64,000 bases of DNA. Source: Prunus persica (Eukaryota > Streptophyta > Magnoliopsida > Rosales > Rosaceae). Below, piece after piece: positions 24,139-35,617 of the stretch. The first letter of the stretch is position 1, and every line of letters begins with the position of its first letter. Location of the stretch: contig NC_034015.1 in NCBI RefSeq assembly GCF_000346465.2, positions 20,460,462-20,524,461 on the forward strand, read 5' to 3'. The notes below the pieces were generated by a model. It made no database searches and was not told the DNA's origin. It saw only the letters and a program-made list of their open reading frames with translations. The position numbers and the translations under genes are program-made.

Positions 24139-26867
24139 ATGGCAGTGACCAGTAGTGCTAGTGTGGGCTTTAGGTGTGTGGTTGGTTTTCTCGTTACGTT
24201 TTTGGTACTGAGTGGCGGGCGAGTCAACTCGGAGCCGACCCAGGACAAGCAAGCCCTCCTTGCGTTTCTCTCCCAGACCCCACACGAGAACCGCGTGCAA
24301 TGGAACTCGTCCGTTTCAGCCTGCACCTGGGTCGGGATCACCTGCGACGCCAACCAGTCCTACGTCTCTGCTCTTCGCCTCCCGGGAGTCGGCCTTGTGG
24401 GACCGGTTCCGCCCAACACACTCGGCCGGCTGAGTCAGCTCCGAGTTCTGAGTCTGCGCTCCAACCGCCTCAACGGTCCAATACCCTCTGATTTCTCAAA
24501 CTTAACTCTGCTCCGCAGCCTCTACCTACAAGGCAATCAGTTTTCCGGCGAGTTCCCGCCCGGGTTGACTCGGTTGGTCCGGTTAACCCGGCTCGATCTC
24601 AGCTCTAACAACTTCACCGGCCCAATCCCATTCACCGTCACCAACTTGACCCACTTGACCGGACTTTTCCTTGAAAACAACGAGTTCTCGGGTAGTCTGC
24701 CCAGCATCTCAGCCGGTAATCTGAGAAGCTTCAACGTCTCCAACAACAAACTCAACGGCTCAATCCCCGCGTCCCTATCCAAGTTCCCTGACTCCGCATT
24801 CACCGGAAACTTAAATCTCTGCGGCAAGCCGCTTACAGCGTGCAACCCATTTTTCCCAGCACCCGCTCCATCACCCTCGACCCCGCCCGTAATCCCAGTC
24901 CACAAGAAGTCCAAGAAGCTATCCACCGCCGCCATTGTTGCGATCGCCGTGGGGTCCGCTCTGGCTTTGTTTCTGTTGCTCCTGGTTCTCCTGCTTTGCA
25001 TCCGGAAACGACGTCGTCAGCAGCAGGCTAAGCCCCCGAAGCCGCCGGTGGCGACGCGGTCGGTGGCGGTGGCGGAGGCCGGAACGTCGTCGTCGAAGGA
25101 CGATATCACGGGTGGGTCCACGGAGGCGGAGAGGAACAAGCTAGTGTTCTTCGACGGTGGGGTCTACAGCTTTGACTTGGAGGACCTGTTGAGGGCGTCG
25201 GCGGAGGTTTTGGGGAAGGGAAGCGTGGGGACGTCGTACAAGGCGGTGCTGGAAGAAGGGACGACGGTGGTGGTGAAGAGGCTGAAGGACGTGGTGGTGA
25301 CGAAGAGAGAGTTCGAGATGCAAATGGAGGTTCTGGGTAAGATTAAGCACGATAATGTGGTGCCTCTGCGGGCGTTTTACTTCTCCAAGGACGAGAAATT
25401 GCTCGTCTACGATTACATGGCCGCCGGTAGCTTGTCTGCTCTTCTTCACGGTACGATTTCGATTCCCCATTTTGCTCTTCAATTTTCAATTTTAATTTTT
25501 TTAAATCTTGGGTCGTTGATTGAATTCTTGGTATAATTTTTAATTGGTCGAAAGTCTGAGGGAATAAATGTAGTGCTCACAGTCACAGGTATATTTGTTT
25601 CTTATAATATTAAGTACCTGCATTGTTGTTTCCCCAAAGATTAGATTCGATTAGATTAGAGTGGAGCTTGAGCTGTTCCAGTCCAGTCTTCAAATTTAAA
25701 ATTGTCAATTTAGTATTTATTATTGAGTGCATAAATCAGAAAATTGAAAAGGCATGTGGAATCATTCGTGGCGCAAATCTTTGATCCCAGAAAAACCTCT
25801 GCTTGTTTACGTTTTCTTTCTAATCACCGCTCTCCGCGCTGATTCCACTGTAATTTTGCTGTTTCTGGGCAAACATTCTTAGTGTGCAAGCTACGCAATT
25901 CATGTCTCTGTTTTTTCTTTTTTTTTAAACAATTAAAAAATCCCAATTTGGTAGGGAAAAAAAAACATGAACAGGTAGGTCGTCATGATTCGCCATGGTG
26001 GTGGCCAGTGGTCACCGACACCATTTTACTTTACTTTCCCTTTCATTTTTCTGTGTCAAAGCTTTTACTTCTTTTTAGGAAAAGCCGGGGCAGGCCCAAA
26101 AAGAGAACGACCGATCCCCTTTCTTCTTAACCTTCAATTTTTTTAAATAACAAATAATTTGGTGGCGTAAACATGAATTTCCGATAATTTTTATTGCAGG
26201 AAGCAGAGGCTCAGGGCGCACGCCGCTCGACTGGGACAACCGGATGAAAATCGCGCTAAGCGCTGCGAGAGGCATAGCGCATCTCCACGTGTCAGGAAAG
26301 GTGGTCCACGGCAACATTAAATCCTCCAACATCCTTCTCCGACCCGAGCACGACGCTTCGGTTTCGGACTTCGGGCTCAACCCGCTATTCGGAACCTCCA
26401 CCCCGCCCAATCGGGTCGCGGGCTATCGCGCGCCAGAGGTCGTTGAGACTCGCAAGGTCACTTTCAAATCCGACGTGTACAGTTTTGGTGTGTTGCTGTT
26501 AGAGCTATTAACCGGGAAAGCGCCCAATCAAGCCTCGCTGGGCGAGGAGGGCATCGACCTGCCCCGGTGGGTCCAGTCTGTTGTCCGGGAGGAGTGGACC
26601 GCTGAGGTGTTCGACGTGGAGCTCATGAGGTACCACAACATTGAGGAAGAGATGGTTCAGCTTTTGCAGATCGCAATGGCTTGCGTGTCTACTGTGCCCG
26701 ATCAGAGACCCGCCATGCAAGAGGTGGTCCGTATGATTGAGGATATGAACCGGGCCGAGACCGATGATGGCTTACGGCAGTCGTCCGATGACCCTTCGAA
26801 AGAATCGAGCGGTCATACGCCTCCCGCAGAGTCCAGGACCCCACCCAGCGTGACACCCACACCTTAG
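24139..26867 (+). CDS. LRR-III receptor-like pseudokinase (At2g26730-like)
   Basis: Exons 24139-25450 and 26200-26867 with a 749-bp phase-1 intron give 659 residues. A hydrophobic N-terminus (signal peptide) precedes the LRR N-cap ([16 protein letters not shown]). About five LRRs follow, such as [20 protein letters not shown] and [19 protein letters not shown], then a Pro-rich juxtamembrane and one membrane helix at about 262-287 before a basic stop (RKRRRQQQ). The kinase-like domain keeps the loop GKGSVG (359-364), Lys380 in VVVKRL, DFG (494-496) and APE (515-517). The catalytic HRD is HGN (474-476), so the base Asp is missing. This is the known state of the family, called probable inactive kinases, which signal by scaffolding at the plasma membrane. 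A Ser/Thr/Pro-rich tail ([16 protein letters not shown]) matches At2g26730. Ligand and partners are unknown. Confidence 0.95.
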
Positions 26868-27300
26868 AAAATTGTCAATCCCAAAAAGAAAACAAAAATG
26901 TAAAGGATCTGAAATTGAAAGGGGAAAAGAGGCAATGTGGGTTATTTCATTTGTGGTGGGTCTCCTAAAAACGTGCACAGTGCTCAATTAGGAGGAGGAG
27001 GAACTAAAGTGCATAGTTAATTGTGGGGTATTGGGTCTGGTTGGTCCGATATCTGGTTTTTTTTTTCCCCTTTTTTTTAAACTTTAGTTTTTGTATTTTT
27101 AATTTGGGTTTTTTTTTCTTTTTCAATTTTTGAATTTGTGTTTTTGCAATTATTTTTATAGGTGGGAGGGATGGTTTGAATTGTTTATGAAGTTGGGGGA
27201 ATGAGGTGGGGGTCCGATTTCCATGAGCTGATTGGAATTGACCATTCGATGGACTTTGGGTTTATTTAATTCTTTCTTTTTTTCATAATTCTATTATTCA

Positions 27301-27337
<37 letters not shown>

Positions 27338-30300
27338 ACACATGGCTTTTCTTGTTTTCACTTAGTTTTTATATTTTGCCCTTTTTAATTTTAGGGGATC
27401 CAGCTATACATTGTACATGAGAAAGATTTTCATAAAACGAGGATAACACTATTGCTATCATCGGTCAATAACGTTTTAATGTCTGTAATAATATTTTTAT
27501 ATAATATAATATTATTAGTTAAAAATAAGAAAACAATATTATCTCTGCTGCAACTAAGTTTTTCTCCTATGTACAGGTAACTGGGTTTTTGAAAATTTCC
27601 TCTGAAAAAAAAAATATTTAAAACTCCAAACAAATACTGGACTGGCTGGACCCAATATGTCGAGCAGCAGCACCCAAAATGAAACAAAAGAAAGAAGAGA
27701 GTGGCCGATGATTGTACACCGTGCATGCTGGGGGTCCCACCAAGGAGTAATTAATCGAAGGGAGTTCAAAATGATTGAATATCTGCACCGTCGAGTCCGG
27801 GTTCGGCGTTGTAGAAGAAGTTAGTTGTGGGGGATCATTTTGGTGGGTTTTGAGGAGGACTTGCCACGTGGCGTAATGTGTCTCCGTTTACCGGCCCCGG
27901 CGAAGGAATAGGGTGGGGGTGGGGAACAGCCTGGCCGGCTTTTTTACCCACTCGATCCCTCTCTCTTTCTTTTCCTTTTTCTTTTATTATTGTCTGGGTC
28001 TCTGACGAGCAGAGAAGAGAGTGTTGACCCCGGCATTAGAGATGTCAGCCGTTGATTCACGAGATTAATGGGCCCCACCTCTCTCTCTCATCCATCCGTC
28101 CATTCATCCAGCATCATCAGGCAGGGCACAGGGACAGTGAGGGACCCCCGTTTTTCTTTACTAACTTATCGTCTTTTTTCATCTTCCTCAAGAAGCAAGA
28201 AGCATCCCCTTCACGCGCCCCCTCTAAATTTGTGTTTCTGCTACTCGCTAGTGCAGTATAGTATAGACTATGGAGTAATCTATTTGATCCATTTGTCACG
28301 ACAACAATTTTCTATTAGTCTAATTGTATTTTTCCTCCTTGATAATGAAAGAGATCATTCTCCGTCCTCAATTAAAATCAAAATAAAAAATTAAGCAAAT
28401 AAAAAGGACATTTAAAAATTTCAGACCACTTCAGCCATTAAAAATTAAATCAAAAAAGTTGTATTATTTCAAATCATATAAATTCAAACTTCTTAATACC
28501 AAAAGGAAATTGTCAAACTTCTAACCTTTTTTTTTTCTTTCTCTGGTGGTTGGACAAGCACATTGAACAAAGCTTGACTATTCGGACCCTCTTGCTTTGA
28601 ATGATCCTTAATATTAGAAATTTAAATTCCTACCTCTCTCCCTTTTAAACATTTTTCATTTATTTTGAGGAGAAGTTTTTCGTTCGTTTTAAAGGGTCAA
28701 ACTTACTTATATTACTCAAGCAAGCTCATCCAATTTTATTTTGAAAAATACTCGCCTTTTTCCCTCTAAATTAGAACTTCTATTTTTCAACGAAGGAGGA
28801 AAGCAGTGTCGTTTTAGAACTAAGATAGAATTACCCTAACCTTGAGCAAGAAATTGCCCTCCAAAAACTTGAATCATATTCTAAGTTCTAGGCACGTGAC
28901 TCCGTGAGCCACATTTTCATAGTTTGCTGCACCGAAAGTGGACGTTAGCAGGAGCAGCTTGCGGTCGTCGGACACAGATTTGACTTTTCTTTTTCTTTTT
29001 TCACAATGGCAGTATTGGCAGTGGGCAATTCATTATTAGCAACAAAGATTCCTCCCCCTCTTACAGTTTTGTCTCTGGTTTAATCTTCAATTAAGTACCA
29101 CTAATTACATTAGCAAAAAGGTATTCATGCAACTAATCAGCAGATTTGAAGTATGAAACACTAATTACTTCGCTAGCTAGTTGATGAGTTCATAAGACAC
29201 ATGTAAAACACAAACATGAAATGTGGACCATCTGAACATGTGCTGAGGTTTTTGGAGTTCCTTTGGGCCATGACATTGACTTGCTACCCTTTATTTTATT
29301 ATTTTTATTTAACTTTGGGTGTGACTTTTTTGACAGAGATGCTTCAAAGATTATATTCCTTGTGTTAGTGTCGTGAGGATAAAGTTAAATAATGAGGTTT
29401 AGACATGACTCTCTGCTTAATATATTGAAATTGTTGTGATTTTTGGCAAATTAGAAACTGAGCAAGTTTGTCAATTATATATAGCATGGCATTATTGGGT
29501 TTGGGCTACTCTCTCTGACAGATATGGCCCAATTTTCTGTCATTTGTCATGCACTTTCAGAAGACTTGGGATGTAAGGGAGGGAGGTGTGAGTGTGAGTG
29601 TGACACCACATAAAACGAGTCTTGAAAATGATCATATATAAGTGACACTGAAAAAGCTTGGTCATATACTGCTTGGATGTTTCAAGGATTCTGCAACAAC
29701 ACTACTTAGTTAGAACTTAGAAGTGGTTGAATTTCACGTCTTACGATCTCATATATATAAATTTTCTCAACCTTGTGTATGGTTTTCTAATCTTGGGAAT
29801 TTGGATAAATTATTATGTGGTCCATGCAAAATCAAAGGTGTTTGCAGTAAAGTAAAGAGAATAGTGTGATGCATGGTTCACCTAATTACAGAAAATATAT
29901 ATTTAAAGAAACCTTACTTACCTTATTTATTTCCCAGTTAAGTTATAGTTCACCTAAAGTTTACCGTTTAGAATTTGAGGACCGTAAATCACAAACTTAT
30001 ATTTATCTGATTGTAGTTTGGTATTTGAGTTGAGTAATTATTAATTTCCATATTAAGGTTTTGGTGGGTATGGAAAGCTACCCTAACCCTCTAGATTATG
30101 TGATGATGCATACTTATAAGTTATATTAGACAGGAAAATACCAATCGGTGACATGTATGTTTGTTTATTCCTCAAGCAAACTAAAGACAAGAGAAGTGGG
30201 GATGATATTAATAATGTAAGATTTTGCAGTTTTCGTGCCTTCTAAGTTGAAGGATGAAGTTTGAAGTTTGAAGTTTGAAGTTTGTCAACAACAGGTATGG

Positions 30301-31498
30301 ATATGGATATGGTTGTAACTTGTAAGCTTTCTGATTTAATTTGGGTTGTGAAGTCGTCCAAGCCAAAGGAAAAGAGTACCATTTACAAATAAAAATAAGG
30401 TATTTATTTAGGTCATCTGGCAAGAAATGGGAACCTCCGCTCCACTTTTACTTGAGTTCGTTTCAAGTCACATCCAAATCAACTAACCAAAATTTAATAG
30501 CAATTTGAGTTGGTGTCAAATAATTCGAGAATTGGAAAGACAAGACCTTGCAGCTATAATATTTATTAATTAAATAGGTACCGCACCGTATTGTCATTCT
30601 TTTAAAGGGCCCTATGATCTATCCATCATATATCATATTCATTTTTGAGATGTAAATTGTGAAGCAACTAATTTGGTATGTTTGGAAACATAACATAATG
30701 TCCACCCACGCATGCTCCCACATGACACCAAATTAGTTTGTTTGTGGTGGTGGTGACCGAAGGAAAGCTTTTCTCACATGGCTTCCCCACCTTCATGAGA
30801 GAGATTCAGAGAGATCAGTAAAACCCCAGAAAAGGAAATCATATTTCGTGGTCACAGTCAGGAACTTTAAGTAACATGGTTGGTTTGTTGTAGATCCTTG
30901 TTAGGCAACTGCTTATTATTTAAACCAAGTATAACATAGAGTCGTGGTTGTAGGCCTTTTCACAACGAGTGACGTTACATGTACTACACTTACTGAAAGA
31001 TCGGATCCTAAAAAATAACTTAATGAAAAAAGTTTTAAATACAGCGAAACTAAACAAAAAATGTAATTTTAAACTATCGTGTCGAACTGAGAACAGAAAA
31101 AGAAAAAGAAAAAGCTGCTGAAAAACAATTTTATGATCACCAACTAATTACAGATCCCACCCAGGGAAAGTTGACATGAAGAATGTTTACAAATCTTCAA
31201 CATTTTTCAATTGATTTTGCAACTTTTGCTCAGAGCCTTTTCTTCCCAGTCAAACCTTAGTCTTCATGAATTTATTATTTGGCACTGCCCTTGACTTGTT
31301 TGCACCATACACCATAGTCTTATTTCAGATTTTACAAGCATGCCCATCTCTGAGAGCTCTCCATTCAAGAGCGGATATATTCATCATAGGTGCTCAGTTG
31401 GAGCCTGGACAAGGGCTGAGGGTCATAGCAGATAGACAACCATCACCGCAAAGTTCATTAATCAGAATAAAATAATGAGTATGATTTGAAGGAAAACA
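26868..31498. other. 4.6-kb spacer between the receptor kinase and the CRR21-like gene
   Basis: Both genes end into this spacer, so it holds two 3' flanks. It contains a (CT)n tract (27306-27335), a CCACGTGG G-box near 27864 and four tandem GAAGTTT units near 30256-30284. The rest is AT-rich. No gene or clear transposon was recognised. Confidence 0.5.
27306..27335. repeat. (CT)n microsatellite
   Basis: Perfect CT dinucleotide tract downstream of the receptor-kinase gene. Confidence 0.9.
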
Positions 31499-34012
31499 TC
31501 AGCGAAAAGACATTTCCATTCCCAACAAAGCCAACGTCATATAGATTTTTTCAGTTTCAGGGTGTGATACGTCACCAGCAACAAACACATGAAGTTCTTC
31601 TCCGATTTGAACCCAACTGCATCCCGGAATCTTTCTCAAGCCCCTTTCTTTCATTAACTGCCTCACCTTTGTTACCTCATCCCATCTTCCTGCAGCTGCA
31701 TATGCATTTGACATTGCTATATAGTTACCAGAATTGTCTGGCTGTAATTTCAGTAATTGATTGGATAAATATTCCTCTAGTTCTATTTTATTGTGTTCTC
31801 TACAAGCAGCAAGTAATGATCCCAACATTTGTGCATCAGGCTTGTATGGCATCGTGCCAACAAGCCTAAAAGCTTCATCCAAATTGCCACACCGAGAAAG
31901 AAGATTAACCACACAGCCATAATGCTCTATACTTGGATTTATATTGTGATTGGATACCATATCAAAGAAAAGCTCCAAACCTTCATTCACCATCATGGCA
32001 TGGCTGCACGCATATAAGGCATTAGTAAAGGTTATATTATCTGGTTTTACACCTTCTTCCTTTAAGCCTTGATATAGTGCAAGAGCTTCCACAGCTTGAC
32101 CATGTAACGCATAACTGGAAATCATTGCATTATAGACAGGCAACTCCTTGTGTTCAATCATATCGAACACCCTCTTTGCTTGATCCATATTACCACATTT
32201 AGCATACATATCCACTAAAGAGGTTGCAATTGGAATTGAAGTGTAGAGGGAATGCCTTATCAAATACCCATGTAAGGCTCTTCCATTCTGCAACGATGCC
32301 ATATTTATGCAAGCCAATAGTACACCAATAATGCTCACAACATTGGGTTTAATTCCAGCTTCCTGCATCTGCTGGAATGTCAGAATCGCTTCGTAGCCAA
32401 AACCACTCTTAGCCAAACCAGAGATCAGTGTAGTCCAAGTGACCAGGTTAGGCTGGACTCCAAGGGACTGCATCTGCCAAAACATATCTTTAGCCTCGTT
32501 GACTTGGCCATTTTTCAGAAAACCTAAAATCAGAGAGTTCCATGATATCACATTTGGTGGCACACTTTCTAGCTGCATTTGATAGAACATTTTCAAGGCC
32601 TCACCACTATGACCCAATTCTGCAAAAGCAGCCAGCATTGTGTTCCACAGCACAAGATCTCTTATAAATGAAGAGTTGAAAACTTGTTTTGCACAATCGA
32701 TTTTCTCACATTTGGCATACATGTCTACAATGCTACTCACAACAACCACGTCGGATTCAAGGTTGTTCCTTATAGAATAGCAATGTCCCACCTTACCAAA
32801 TTTCAAACTTCGTGTATCTGCAAAAGCAGACATTAAGGTTGCAAGAGTCACAGAGTCAAAACTCAAGTTTTCAAGTCTCATTAGGCGGCAAACATTGAGT
32901 GCTTTGTCAACCTCCCCCACTTGCACATACCCAGATATGAGCAAATTCCATGTGACCACATCTTTCTCAGGCATCTTGCTAAAAACCATTTCAGCATCCT
33001 CAATCAAACCAACCTTGGAATAAAAGTTAATAAGAGAACTGCCCAAATTGGTATTTAGTTCTAATCCACAAACAACTGCTAGTGCATGTCCATGTTTACC
33101 CTCTTGTAATGCACCTAAATTAGCTGAAGCAGAAAGTAAGCTCGATACCGTAACGTGAGTGGGTTCAACACCTGCCTCCCTCATCTCATAAAACACCTTA
33201 ATAGCTTCCTCATTCAAACCATTTTGTACATAACCCACAATCACCGAATTCCAAGTGACTACATTTCTTTCAGGCATACCATCAAAAACCTTCCTTGCAT
33301 CTTCTACAACCCCACATTTTCCATACATATCCACAAGACTAGTAGCAACAAAGACACACCCACTACAACCCAACTTCACCACATACCCATGAACCCCTTT
33401 CCCAATCCCAATCCACTCTAAAGCACCACAAGCCTTCAATACATTTGGAAGAACAAAATTATCAGGCAACAATCCATTTTCTTGCATTTCCCTAAAACCT
33501 AGCAAAGCCTCTTGATAGAAACCCATCCTACAATTCAATCCAATAACCGCAGCCCACGAAAAAACGTTTTTTAATCTTACCATTCGGAACAAACGATTTG
33601 AAGCCTCCGGAACATCGCATTTTGCATAGAAAATCACCAACTTGGTTTCAATGTACTCATTTATTGCAAAGATGCCACCTTTCTTTATAATCCGAGCGTG
33701 AATTTGCTTACCCGTATGAAGAGCTCGCTCGTAGACACACCCCTGAAGGAGCTCGCCGTAAATTTCAGGGCCAACTTGGAGGTTTTTGAGTTCCATCTCA
33801 ACGAACAAGTCCACAGCCTGTTGAATTTGGCCTTGTTTGCACAGAGAGGACATGTGGCTAAAGTAAGACTGGTACAAGATTTGATGGGTTTTTGCATTTT
33901 CTTGAAGTTTTGTAAAATGGGCTTGTGACTGTTTGTGGAATTCAATCGGAATAGACTGTTTGGAAAGTGAGAGTTGTGGGTTTGGAATTGTGGTGTACGG
34001 TAGAGAAGCCAT
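31499..34012 (-). CDS. CRR21: Chloroplast PPR editing factor, E+ class (CRR21-like, At5g55740 orthologue)
   Basis: One uninterrupted exon. The frame is open to an ATG at 34159, but I chose 34012 (MASLPYTTIPNPQ). Arabidopsis CRR21 also begins MASLP with a similar leader, and this start gives 837 residues against 830. Tandem P/L/S PPR motifs run through the protein (SWAAVIGLNCRMGFYQEALL, NSVIVGYVQNGLNEEAIKVF, TLISGLAKSGFGYEAILTF). An E/E+ end follows (PGCSWVQIGEELHVFVAGD) with no DYW deaminase domain. The N-terminal segment GPEIYGELLQGCVYERALHT is near identical to CRR21. In Arabidopsis CRR21 is a plastid RNA-binding factor for C-to-U editing of ndhD, needed for NDH activity. Because it lacks DYW, a deaminase would have to be supplied in trans. 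Orthology is strong; the target site is inferred. Confidence 0.93.
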   Translation of the reverse strand: MASLPYTTIPNPQLSLSKQSIPIEFHKQSQAHFTKLQENAKTHQILYQSYFSHMSSLCKQGQIQQAVDLFVEMELKNLQVGPEIYGELLQGCVYERALHTGKQIHARIIKKGGIFAINEYIETKLVIFYAKCDVPEASNRLFRMVRLKNVFSWAAVIGLNCRMGFYQEALLGFREMQENGLLPDNFVLPNVLKACGALEWIGIGKGVHGYVVKLGCSGCVFVATSLVDMYGKCGVVEDARKVFDGMPERNVVTWNSVIVGYVQNGLNEEAIKVFYEMREAGVEPTHVTVSSLLSASANLGALQEGKHGHALAVVCGLELNTNLGSSLINFYSKVGLIEDAEMVFSKMPEKDVVTWNLLISGYVQVGEVDKALNVCRLMRLENLSFDSVTLATLMSAFADTRSLKFGKVGHCYSIRNNLESDVVVVSSIVDMYAKCEKIDCAKQVFNSSFIRDLVLWNTMLAAFAELGHSGEALKMFYQMQLESVPPNVISWNSLILGFLKNGQVNEAKDMFWQMQSLGVQPNLVTWTTLISGLAKSGFGYEAILTFQQMQEAGIKPNVVSIIGVLLACINMASLQNGRALHGYLIRHSLYTSIPIATSLVDMYAKCGNMDQAKRVFDMIEHKELPVYNAMISSYALHGQAVEALALYQGLKEEGVKPDNITFTNALYACSHAMMVNEGLELFFDMVSNHNINPSIEHYGCVVNLLSRCGNLDEAFRLVGTMPYKPDAQMLGSLLAACREHNKIELEEYLSNQLLKLQPDNSGNYIAMSNAYAAAGRWDEVTKVRQLMKERGLRKIPGCSWVQIGEELHVFVAGDVSHPETEKIYMTLALLGMEMSFR

Positions 34013-34679
34013 GGCCAGGCATGAAGCAGAGGAAACAAGAGGAGGATATGGTTGGTCGTTGCAACACGAAGCGGGAAAGGGCATTATCGTCAATACGGAC
34101 ATTATTAACTTGGGCCTTAGATGAACCTGGGCTTCAATCATGATGGTCTCTTGGCCCATAATCTCGACATAGGCTTCTCTTTTTTCACTTTATTTTTTAT
34201 TTATGAGAAAATTTGTTGGGAATGAAGAAGCTATATTTTGTGAATTTTTAGGGCAATTTTAAATGAATTGATTTTTTTAACCCAGATTTTGATTTATATA
34301 TATATATATATGTAGATTATGAAGAACAATAGATATTTTACAACTTGTGGTGATGCATATACCTCTACGTGCACATTTTCTTTTACCAAAGGAAAGAAAT
34401 TGATAGAATGCTTTGTGATGAATCTTAAGACAACAATAGGTCAACAGCATATATAATATATATTTAAGATATATGTTCCAAATTCGTGTCTTCATAGACA
34501 CTCTAAGTGTGCCTTTTTTTTGTATTTATTATTATTATTAAGTAGTTCATGTCTTTTGCTAAGAGGCCGACCAAAGGGATTCTAATTCCATACTCCACTC
34601 TCTCATGCTTATTCAGATGCCTTATGCACTCACTCCATAATATTTTTGGTCAAGACTCCTACTTCTTTAGAAGGGCAGA

Positions 34680-34815
34680 GGTGGTTTGGAGCAATTGCTT
34701 TCATATGAGGAAAGGTTATGCGTTCGAGTTATAGCATCCGAATAGTGTGTGTGTGAGTTTGGTATATTATCGACCCTCTCAATAAGGAAGGTTCTCTTAA
34801 TTTATATTCAGTTTT
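34680..34815 (+). mobile_element. SINE-like fragment (weak Pol III boxes)
   Basis: GCGTTCGAGTT resembles a Pol III B box and lies downstream of a poor A-box match (TGGTTTGGAGC). A (GT)n stretch and a T/A-rich tail follow, as in the locus at 21150. Support is limited to this resemblance. Confidence 0.25.
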
Positions 34816-34893
34816 TTTAAAGGAAAAGAATTTTCCTTCTTAGAGTAAGAGTAGTACTTTGTGATTGACACTGAGAAATTAGCAGAGAATTTA

Positions 34894-34894
<1 letters not shown>

Positions 34895-34927
<33 letters not shown>
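34895..34927. repeat. (TA)n microsatellite
   Basis: Perfect TA tract in the CRR21-EFM spacer. A second one at about 35214-35240 borders the foldback element. Confidence 0.9.
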
Positions 34928-34929
<2 letters not shown>

Positions 34930-35210
34930 ACCAGCTAGCTCGCAATAATGAATAAATTATGAAATTCTGATGCCAAAAAGAAGTGGAATTATTAGAGAAT
35001 TTAGTAGAACAATCCATTTATCATCAGAAATATTTAGTTCGTGATTCTCATTGACAAACCTTACAGCCCGTAAATGTACCTTTCATTGCCTTTCCGCAAA
35101 GTTAATTATACAATTAAGAATATTTCATATAAAGCTCATTCGTTTCTTTTTATTTTTATAAATATTATTTTCGGCCTCCAATTTGAAACAAGTTGAAGAA
35201 GCAACTTTGA

Positions 35211-35240
<30 letters not shown>

Positions 35241-35245
<5 letters not shown>

Positions 35246-35617
35246 GAGCTTCCATTGAGTGATCCCTTAAATAAGCTTATTTGAGGGACACCCCTTGTAG
35301 GCCCCACTCCGGATTGTATTTCACTAATCCAAACCGTCTATTTTGTAGATACTCATTCAAAGATTATCCCTACAAAAAATCACTTGAATCCGATATCATT
35401 TGACCACTCAATTAAGTTATTGAAATTTTAGCATTTTCTTGAAGTACCGTGTTCATTGATTTTGTAAGACACAATTGGATGTCGAAACTGTTTCCGATTT
35501 GTCTAATTTTTTGTAAGGATGATCTATGAATGAAGACCTAAAAAATAGATGGTTTGGATCATTGGGAAAAAAATTGTAGGATACCCTAAAGGGCGTCCCT
35601 CAATAGAAGGGGACTGT
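35241..35617. mobile_element. Foldback MITE inserted in a TA microsatellite
   Basis: Both ends read TATATACAG inward (ACAGAGAGCTTCC at 35241; complement of GGGGACTGT at 35617). The interior is an imperfect long palindrome. AATCCAAACCGTCTATTTTGT and CATTCAAAGATTATCCCTACA on the left match, with some mismatches, the complements of ATAGATGGTTTGGATCATT and GTAAGGATGATCTATGAATG on the right. No transposase frame is present. TA repeats flank both sides, compatible with a TA target but not proof of it. The superfamily is uncertain. Confidence 0.7.

Noticed and set aside
24174..25144. Arg/Pro-rich alternative frames in the receptor-kinase exon
   Set aside because: Shadows of the LRR-kinase frame in GC-rich coding sequence.
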